Source: Sphagnum magellanicum (Eukaryota > Streptophyta > Sphagnopsida > Sphagnales > Sphagnaceae). Taken from it: DNA of 64,000 nt. This document shows positions 56,880 to 64,000 of this stretch, one piece after another (position 1 is the first letter of the stretch; each line of letters starts with the position of its first letter). The position numbers and the translations under genes are program-made. The notes beneath the pieces are model-generated. The model had not been told where the DNA came from. It searched no databases and worked only from the letters and a program-made list of their open reading frames with translations. The stretch is taken from contig CM038920.1 in NCBI GenBank assembly GCA_021904315.1, positions 7,006,001 through 7,070,000 on the forward strand. Direction: 5' to 3'.

Positions 56880-57659
56880 ACCCATGGGCTTTACCTATCG
56901 TAAAGCATGAGACAAAATTTATCATGTACTAAACCTATGTAGATCGCAATATGTATGAATGGCAAAATTCTTATGCCTACTCTTCAATAGTGCGAGAGTT
57001 CTTACACTTACAATAATTTCCCTCCCAAATTCTAGGAGGGAAATTGATGGATATAAAGTGCTTTCCACATAGACAACATAGACTTGCTTTACACAAGTGT
57101 ACTGATTATGAACCAAAACCATAACCAAAACTTATATTGGTACTTTTGCCTTGTTGAGTAAGGTCTCCTAGAATTAAAAATTAATTTAGTTGAAGAAATC
57201 CTAAATTTAAACTCAAAGATCTTAATTTTATTTAAGTATGAGACATAAGATTTTTTACAAGCAATAAAAAAATGATTTGAAATTTATGCACATTAATTGA
57301 AATAATGATTAATTAATGATCATTCACCAAATCATTATTAAAATATAAAAATTCGTCAGTTAATAAATTATCAATGTTAATCTTTAAATTATAACATAAA
57401 TAATAAACTATTAACATTAATTACAGAAAATTCAAATTGTTCAAAAGGAAAGTGAACAATGAGAGGCTCCTACACTCCATAACATAACTTCTTATTCATT
57501 GCATGAAAATTTTATTCTTATAAAATTGGCTGCCACTATTTTTGGCCTCGACTAATAGCTCTTCATAAGAACACCCTAACTATTGAGTTAAAAATTAAAA
57601 CAAAATGTTGCGGGCTTACACAAACCTCAGTTGGGTTCTTATTTGGGTAAACTTCGTAA

Positions 57660-58430
57660 CATGAAGTTCTTTACTGACAGGTCTTTGTAATACCAGCACG
57701 ATTTTCCCCAGTGTCTTGGTGTGCCTTGCTCGCAAGGCTTTTGGATTCTCACCCTTCTCTAGCTTGGGCTGGGCCTATCCCCCAGTTGTGGACTTTTGGG
57801 ACTTGTTGGAATAAACTGTGTTGGTAGGTTATATTGTTTTCATAGCAAAGGACTTAAACATAATTGCTCTACCTCATGTGGGCCCTTCTTCCTGTAAAGT
57901 CCTTGGCATCAGGATTTACTGGCCAGGTCTTTCTAATATTGGCAAGATTCTCCCCCTTGTCTTTGTGTGCCTTATTTCAAGGCTTTTGTATTCTCACCCT
58001 CATATCTACCTTGGGCTCATGGGGGTATCCCGCAGATGTAGACTTTTGGGACTTGTTGGCAAAAATTGCCCCCCTTGTCTCTGCCTGCCTTATTTCAAGG
58101 CTTTCGGATTCTCACCCTCATATCTACCTTGGGCCCATGGGGCTATCCCCCAGTTGTAGACTTTTGGGACTTGTCGGCAAAAATGTGTATTTTCTTTGCC
58201 GTGAGCTTTACCCCAATAGCTCCACCCCGTGCAGGCCTTTATTCTGAGCCCTTATTCCTGGAAAGCCTATGGCATCAGGCTTAACTTACCAGGTCTTTGT
58301 AATATTGGCAAGATTTTCCACCGCTTGCCATGGCCAGCCTTCATTTTGGGATTCTCAGCCTTATTTACACTGGGCTTAGTCTGTCCCCACTTGTGGACAT
58401 TTACGACATGTGGGAATACAACTTGTGGGG
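57660..58430. repeat. Diverged tandem repeats, four copies
   Basis: Units share caaggcttttggattctcac, cttgggc, ctatcccccagttgt and gacttttgggacttgt. Starts are near 57,736, 57,976, 58,096 and 58,338, with longer intervening caggtctttgtaatattggc blocks. They are GC-richer than the surroundings. Overlapping open frames follow the repeat and are not convincing genes. Confidence 0.75.
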
Positions 58431-58668
58431 CTTTTGTTTTTCCCCCATACAAAGTCATGCATTGCATGATTCTTGGCTGCAAGACTGACATGATGGGGCT
58501 GATGTTAGCCTTTCAATTCACAATAATATTAAGGGTTAAAGTCAGCATCACTCAAGGCAAAAAAAATCCTCATTTTCCATTCAATTTGGCCCAACACCTT
58601 TTTTCCATCCACCAAAATCAACTGTAGGATATCCTGCCCTATCACCATACATTGTAGAACAATAAAAA
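58431..58668. other. Short spacer left of copy B, nothing identified
   Basis: No gene or repeat recognised. It ends with acaataaaaaa directly before the filler. Confidence 0.5.
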
Positions 58669-58732
58669 ATTGATGCCATGTGGCGCCCTGAAAATTTAGA
58701 TTGCGTTTTGAGGCCTCAGGCCTACCTCCACT
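58669..58732. repeat. 64-bp filler at the left junction of PIF copy B
   Basis: A near-perfect copy of 55,268-55,331, joined directly to the first base of the duplicated PIF segment. Confidence 0.9.
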
Positions 58733-58904
58733 AAAAATAAGAATGCTAACCCACAACCTCAAAAAATAAAAATAAAAATTGTGTCCTTCCTTAAACACAG
58801 TCCTTTTCTCAACATGTCTCAATCCCCTCCAAAGAATTTTTCTTACATGGGTCTTTTTCTCCATTCTCCTTCATGAGGTCTCAAGCTATAGAGTTTGCAT
58901 TACC

Positions 58905-59440
58905 TGCAAATGCATTTGCCATAGCTCGACCAAGTCTATCTCAGCAAAGGAGGAGAGATGTGAGGGTAGTACAATAGTTAAATGATGTTTTATCAACTTT
59001 GTTGGATTTGTATGAAGAGAAATATTTGGCATTTGGTTGTGGGTCTTTTTGAATCAAGGATTGGGAAGACATTTGAAAAAAGCTTGTGACACATATTCCT
59101 GCAAAAAATGTGAGGACAACTCAATGTTGTGACAAATGGGACAAGATGAAGAAGAAATATTTTCAAAAAAAGATAGCAAAAGGTGTTCAATAGGATGAAA
59201 TACATTTTGGAGGGCACAACAAAGGCAAATGGCACACCTAATGGACTTGATCAAGGTTATGCTCATGTTGGATCTTCCAAGTACCAAACATTGAAAAAGA
59301 TTTACCAAATGATGATACAAGTCCAAGTCAAGCTAGGAGTGCTCCTCCATAATCTCCTTCATCCACTATTCCTAAATGGACACTTTTGCCAATACATCAA
59401 GTATGGGCACTTGAGGTAATACTGCAACGAAATCATCTCA
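58905..59440 (+). pseudogene. Myb/SANT-like protein relic (copy B)
   Basis: Same blocks as in copy A (LYEEKYLA, IKDWEDI, CDKWDK). The 32-bp deletion falls after the KKKYF-like block. The TAG near 58,978 and the later stops are shared with copy A. Confidence 0.6.
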
Positions 59441-59884
59441 TAAATGTGTAGTAAATTTACTTGGTGTTTCTGGCAAAGTTGTGGGAAACAAAAGACGTAG
59501 ATTGAGTGGTGACATGGCATCTACTTTCAAGAAGTTAACTAAATCTTCAAAAAAAAAATTGAGACTTTGAAGCTTGAATTGTAAAGGGAAGTAATTGAGA
59601 CTACAAAGTCCATTACCCAACCTATGATTACAATGGAAGAAAGGTCTAGGAAAGAAAATAGAAAACAAACTTTACAATTGGCATAATTTTTTGCAATTGA
59701 ACTCAAAGCTAGATGTCCTTTTGATGTTCAAGAAATTGACAAGAGATTTGCATCTATACTTTGTATGAATACAATATTCATACAAAGTGCAATTGTTGTA
59801 TGAAACATGAATTTCAATAAAACATGAGTTTTATTTATTGAATGATGTGTTTTACATAAAAGCAACAAAATGTGAATCTACTTT

Positions 59885-60930
59885 CTAGGATTACATTGTA
59901 TCCAAGATTTAAATAACACATCTCACATCTCCTCACCAACAACCTTAGTTTTTTCACCTTCTTGTGGAACTAATATATGCATACTAACAAAACCCACAAA
60001 AGGATCTCCTTGTGTTTGAACATCATGAACCACTGGTTCTAGCATACTTTGCAATTGACAAAAATCATGTAAGGGATAACATGCCACAGTAATCATACGG
60101 GCTCAATCAACATGAGCATTAATTTTTTTGAGAATCCTCCATCGATTCTTTAAAGTTCCAAATTCATTCTTAATCAAAACACGACCTTTGTTCATAAATT
60201 GATCAAATCGGATTTGATTTACCATATCACTATTTCGAAGTTTATAACCTTTCAATAAATATGGTTGAATAGGATATGTTGCATCCTTAAATAGGTAAGG
60301 TTGAATCTGCACACCTTTAATAGTATTAATTGGTTTTTGCAAAATATGTCTTGATTGAAAAGAACAATACAAACTTGATATTTTGAATTGTCCTCCGTCT
60401 ACCACTCCACTTGGTTGACCAGTGCATGCATTCTAAAAAAACATATCACAATCACACATAGCTTGAAGCACTATACTATGAAAGTGTTTCCTATTATAAA
60501 AATTTGTAGTAGAAGATGTGATTTACTTATTTGGTTTCCCAGTTAAAGGAATGTGTGTACCATCAATCACACCACAAATTTGTTGTAGACCTATGATGTC
60601 ACAAAATCATTCAATGATGTTGAACAATCAATCTCTAGTAAGAGTGTGAACATAAACTAAAAACAAGTTGTCACCATTAAACAAAACATCACATACATTG
60701 TAGTTATATTTTCTAATTGTAGATGCACCTACACCATACAATGCATTCATTCTTTCAAGAAAAATTCCATGTGCTAATCAATATAAAACCATTTTCACAA
60801 CTTTTCTAAAACGGATAGGTGTTCTAATAATTGAGTTGCAAATGGATAGATAAATGGTGTTAGCCTTTGTAATAAATATTCAAATATTAAGAATGTCATC
60901 CTATAAAATTAAAGGTATTTCTTATTAAAC
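59885..60930 (-). pseudogene. PIF/Harbinger transposase relic (copy B)
   Basis: Matches copy A block for block: GVIDGTHIPL, FYNRKQFHSIV, YLFKDATYPIQPYLLKGY, and a longer C-terminal run through KNRWRILKKINAHVD because the copy A stop is CGA here. Stops after VKPNK and in MFF-stop-NAC are shared, so copying happened after the transposase had already died. Confidence 0.82.
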
Positions 60931-61501
60931 ATTTTTGGTGTACAATGCCAGACATCGCCTTCAACAACATTAAAATATATTTTTTTGTTAATATTCAACC
61001 CACCACATCTTATTCCTTACTTTGTTTCTCCAAATAAGCAATAGGAAGTATGGCATGAATTGCTCCAACAAAGACTTTTCTAGATTGACCACTAGCATGG
61101 GGAGGATTCAAATAGGCTTTGGGGGATGAATGTTGGCAAGGAGCACCAAAAAAATTACAAACATAAGTATTGTGTCATCTTGGGCCATGATTTTTTTCCA
61201 CAAGGTTTCAAAAACAAGGTTTGTAAAATTTGGGTTCAAAATTCAAAGGATTAAAGTTTGTGAGCTTCAAACCATAATTGTTCATGAAAAGGAGAAAGAT
61301 GATCCTTGTTAAATGATTGATTGGCTAAAAACAATTGGTTAAACTTATGGTTAAAAATGAAAGTTGAAAAAAATATGAATTTAATTTAATTTGGGTTGGG
61401 GTGAATGGTTTTTTTTTTTTTCTTCCACCAATGGGGGACAAGAAGCAAGTCCCACATGCTCAAACGGTTTAATAAATGGGAGACCAAGAAAAGAAAATGA
61501 A

Positions 61502-62350
61502 AGATCCAAGCCCCCACCACATGACCATGTGCTTGACCAACCCAAAAAAAACAAAAAGGTATGAGTATCCTAGGTAGGGGCTTGAAAAAGAAAAAAGAAA
61601 AACAAGGGGCAGGGTAGCTGGGCGGTAGAATGACCTTGCGCAGCAGCCCAACCGCTCAGCCACCACGTCATCATTTCCCGGACGAGCATTGCGGCTCAGT
61701 TCTGCTGGGGAAACCCCATGTGTGTAGCATATGAGTTGCACCCCTCATTTGATGCTTCATCCCCTCTTGGCTGTTGTCCTGCAAAGTCATGAAATTTTAT
61801 TAAATAAAGGTATGAAATACTGAGACTCAGGATTAAATGCACCAGGCTCGAGAACATTTATAGTTACCGTACACATAGCAGCAGCGATTCGTTGAAAGCG
61901 TTCAAAAAAATAAAGGACAGGGCAAACTCAGTTTAACACCAAATTTGCTGCTAAACTTAGTTTCATACCCCGTTGAAGCCCAGTGTACTATTGTTTCCTG
62001 TTTTTAAAAATCTCGTCCTCTATGTGACCAAACAGGGGTTCCGGTGCCGTCTTGGCCTGACTTTACGGATAACTTTATTGAGTTGCTTTTATTCATTGAG
62101 CAGACTTACCAACAAATAAAAGCCATTTAGACAGATAAAGGCAGCTCTTAAGAATTGGCCAGAATGAACCAAACAGCTACAAGCATACCCTTCATTGGAA
62201 GCCTGTTACGAGCCCTTCATTGCGAACCCCTCATCACTCAATAGTAGAAAATCCCACTCGCGTTGCGATCAGGTTTCACCTACTTAACCTGTCTTATAAA
62301 AAATTAGGAAAAAATAGGAAGGTAGGTAGGACAATAGGTGACTACAAAGT
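61502..62350. other. Intergenic DNA, no gene seen
   Basis: It contains a GC-rich patch (61,610-61,690) with Pol III A-box-like words on both strands, discussed under findings. A minus-strand frame at 61,469-61,741 crosses it but spans the copy B boundary and is not credible as a gene. Confidence 0.45.
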
Positions 62351-62374
62351 AGGTCTAAAAAGTAAGTCCTGAAG

Positions 62375-62535
62375 GAAGAAAATTTAGGGTTTTAAAATTG
62401 TACTTTTGGTTTAAGGTTTGAATTTAAGGTTAAGGTCTGGGTATTAAGGTCTAGGTATTAAGGTGTGAAATGAAGGGTTTCAAATTCAACATTTATGGGT
62501 AAGTTCTAGAATTTAAGGTTTTAAAGTCTAAAATC
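62375..62535. repeat. Degenerate telomere-like/AAGGTTT array, left
   Basis: Repeated tttagggttt, ggtttaaggtttg and ggtattaaggtct words without a fixed period. Confidence 0.65.
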
Positions 62536-62679
62536 TTTGTCTATATATTGCTAGGGGATGCATCGATGTGCATGGGGAGACTATCAAAGTTGGGGCCCAA
62601 ACAATAACTTTTATGTTTCATATTATTCAAGAGACACAATAATGTCACCATGTATGATGCCTTCATGTGGAATTGAGCA

Positions 62680-63370
62680 AAATCATCATTGTGCGATGAT
62701 GTGATATTCATCGCATCATGCATTAACCATGCCCTAGCGGATGAAATCTGTTGGCCATCATCTTTTGAAAGGGTTGCCTTGGGTAACCAATTGCATGAAT
62801 TGCCATGGTGCCTAGGGTTCATTGATGAGACATTAGTTGGGATCCAAAACCATGGAAAAACCAAAAACATTGAAAATGGTTTTATGGCCACAAGAAGATA
62901 TATACAATGAACAACACTATGATTTTGGATCACCATGGATTGTTTATTTATATTGATTCAAGCTACCTTGGGTCTTATCACGATGTAAACATTTTTCACC
63001 ATTTGGCCATCTATTGAAAGTGGCATCAATATTTCACCCATCATGATGATTATCTTGAATATCTTTTAAGGGTTCCGAAGTACTTTGGGGAAGAAATGTT
63101 CATCATGAGGAGGATGGGGAGGCGAAAATTACCACCAAATGTGGACTATGATGGCATCCATGCTCGATTTAAAACAAAATGCATGTGAGGTTTAGGGTCC
63201 AAATGGAATGGGGAATTGGTGGACTTAAGTGAAAATGGAAATGTTTCATGAAAATATTTGATTCCATAAAACCAAAATTCTTTCATCTTTTCCAAGCTAG
63301 TGCCTTCCTCATCAACTACCTTCATCATTGTTGGATGGACTTCACATATGATTGAAGATCAAAACTTTGA
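62680..63370 (+). pseudogene. Harbinger-type (DDE_Tnp_4) transposase relic
   Basis: The + strand carries ALADEICWPSSFERVALGNQ, LPWCLGFIDETLVGIQNHG with the first catalytic Asp in FID, and GFMATRRYIQ (to 62,907). After a one-base frame change come MILDHHGLFIYIDSSYLGSY, HDVNIFHHLAIY then a stop, and YFGEEMFIMRRMGRR at about 63,090. The second catalytic motif is altered (RVPKYF) and more stops follow. It differs clearly from the 51-61 kb PIF transposase, so it represents another lineage of the same superfamily. Confidence 0.7.
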
Positions 63371-63439
63371 CCCTATTGCACAAAGGTAGGTAAAAAACTA
63401 TTAGGTACAAGTTTGAACTTGTGAAAATTTATAATTTAG

Positions 63440-63830
63440 GATGTAAGGTTTGGTACTATGGTTTTTATATCTGAAATTACGGTCTTGGGTTCTAGGGTTC
63501 TGATTTTAGGTCTGCAATTAGGGTTACAACTTTGAAATTAGGGATTAAGGTTTAAATTCTGAAAATAAGGGTTTAAGGTTTGAAATTAAGGTTTACAAAC
63601 CTAACATTAGGAATGAAGGTTTTAGGTTAAGAAATTAAGGTTTAATGTCTGTAATTAAAGTTTGAAGACTTGGGATTAGGGTTTAAGGTTTAAGTTTTGA
63701 AATTAAGGTTTTAAGGTTTAAAATTAGGGTTTATAAACTTGAAATTAAGGATTAAGGTTTATAAACTTAGGATTAAGGTTTAGGGTTTAGGGTTTAAGGT
63801 TCTAATATTAAATTTGTGGTAAATACAACA
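63440..63830. repeat. Degenerate telomere-like/AATTAAGGTTT array, right
   Basis: About 390 bp of variants of gaaattaaggttt and ttagggttt, ending in aggtttagggtttagggttt. The transposase relic sits between this array and the one at 62.4 kb. Confidence 0.75.
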
Positions 63831-64000
63831 TGTTAAATACGATTCCAAAATAACCCTCATTTCTGCTCTAAACTTTTTTTATGAAATCACCCCTAAATCT
63901 TTAGCCATATTCAAATTGTTAATTTAATTTAATTTATTTTTTTCACGATTGATATCCATCTTCCCTAATAGGAAGGCATCACAGACATTAGATGTAGAAG

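Larger units (their letters stand above)
54134..57659. other. Spacer between the two PIF copies, no gene seen
   Basis: Mixed-composition DNA with only short interrupted frames. It includes the filler source at 55,268-55,331 and two small inverted-repeat elements, listed separately. 57,170-57,430 is very AT-rich. Confidence 0.5.
58733..61501. mobile_element. PIF/Harbinger-like element relic, copy B
   Basis: A direct repeat of 51,338-54,133 with high identity by eye. It lacks 32 bp present in copy A (51,793-51,824, between two gtt words). It shares most inactivating stops with copy A. Myb-like part about 58,905-59,440 (+), transposase part about 59,885-60,930 (-). Confidence 0.85.

Noticed and set aside
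57818..58627. Overlapping 113-, 127- and 132-codon frames
   Set aside because: They follow the tandem repeat in all three frames, which is typical of repeats without stops, not of a gene.
51338..61501. Copies A and B as two independent transposition events
   Set aside because: Shared inactivating stops, no duplicated target and the 64-bp filler favour copying during repair.
1..64000. CRISPR arrays, operons, rRNA, complete tRNA genes
   Set aside because: None seen. The sequence is eukaryotic nuclear in character.

Overview
The window looks like nuclear DNA of a land plant with a large, repeat-rich genome. The evidence is a Ty1/copia element, a Ty3/gypsy chromovirus, a LINE, and relics of hAT, pogo-type, PIF/Harbinger and CACTA DNA transposons, plus TTTAGGG-like plant telomere motifs. 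There are no operons, rRNA or tRNA genes. The transposon-relic families and sparse genes suggest a non-flowering lineage such as a gymnosperm or fern, but the sequence alone does not settle this.

Layout. 1-0.8 kb: a GC-rich segment with a long G run. 0.8-1.6 kb: a broken unrecognised coding relic on +. 1.6-14 kb: AT-rich DNA with minus-strand coding relics (4.4-6.1 and 10.1-10.7 kb), two three-copy tandem repeats, a small palindromic MITE and a pair of hairpins. 14.3 kb: a 154-bp CACTA-type MITE with a 3-bp target-site duplication. 15.2-17.5 kb: a dead hAT-like transposase. 16.8-20 kb: T-rich minisatellites and a polypyrimidine tract. 20.8-21.8 kb: an internally deleted pogo/CENP-B-type transposase on -. 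24.5-29 kb: an apparently intact LINE. Its ORF1 and ORF2 share one frame and are separated by a single TAG. 29.0-30.2 kb: the only candidate host gene, incompletely resolved. 32.6-34.9 kb: a second hAT relic. 34.95-35.7 kb: an old LTR related to the intact gypsy LTR.

The centre (37,640-50,103) is a textbook nest on the minus strand. A decayed copia element (TSD gatgg) has in its gag gene a nearly pristine chromovirus (41,589-48,567, TSD ttcaa). The chromovirus has 831-bp LTRs differing at about four sites and one uninterrupted polyprotein with a C-terminal chromodomain. The copia primes from the anticodon region of initiator tRNA-Met; the gypsy primes from the 3' end of the same tRNA.

51-61.5 kb holds two direct copies, about 2.8 kb each, of a dead PIF/Harbinger element (Myb-like gene on +, transposase on -). 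The copies share inactivating stops, and the second carries a 64-bp filler copied from nearby. That points to copying during DNA repair rather than transposition. The window ends with a separate Harbinger-type transposase relic flanked by degenerate telomere-like repeats.

The apparently functional proteins are element-encoded: the LINE ORFs and the gypsy polyprotein. The most unusual signals are the in-frame TAG organisation of the LINE, a duplicated stem-loop plus polypurine motif in the gypsy 3' region, the half-tRNA primer site of the copia, and the templated-insertion signature around 58.7 kb.
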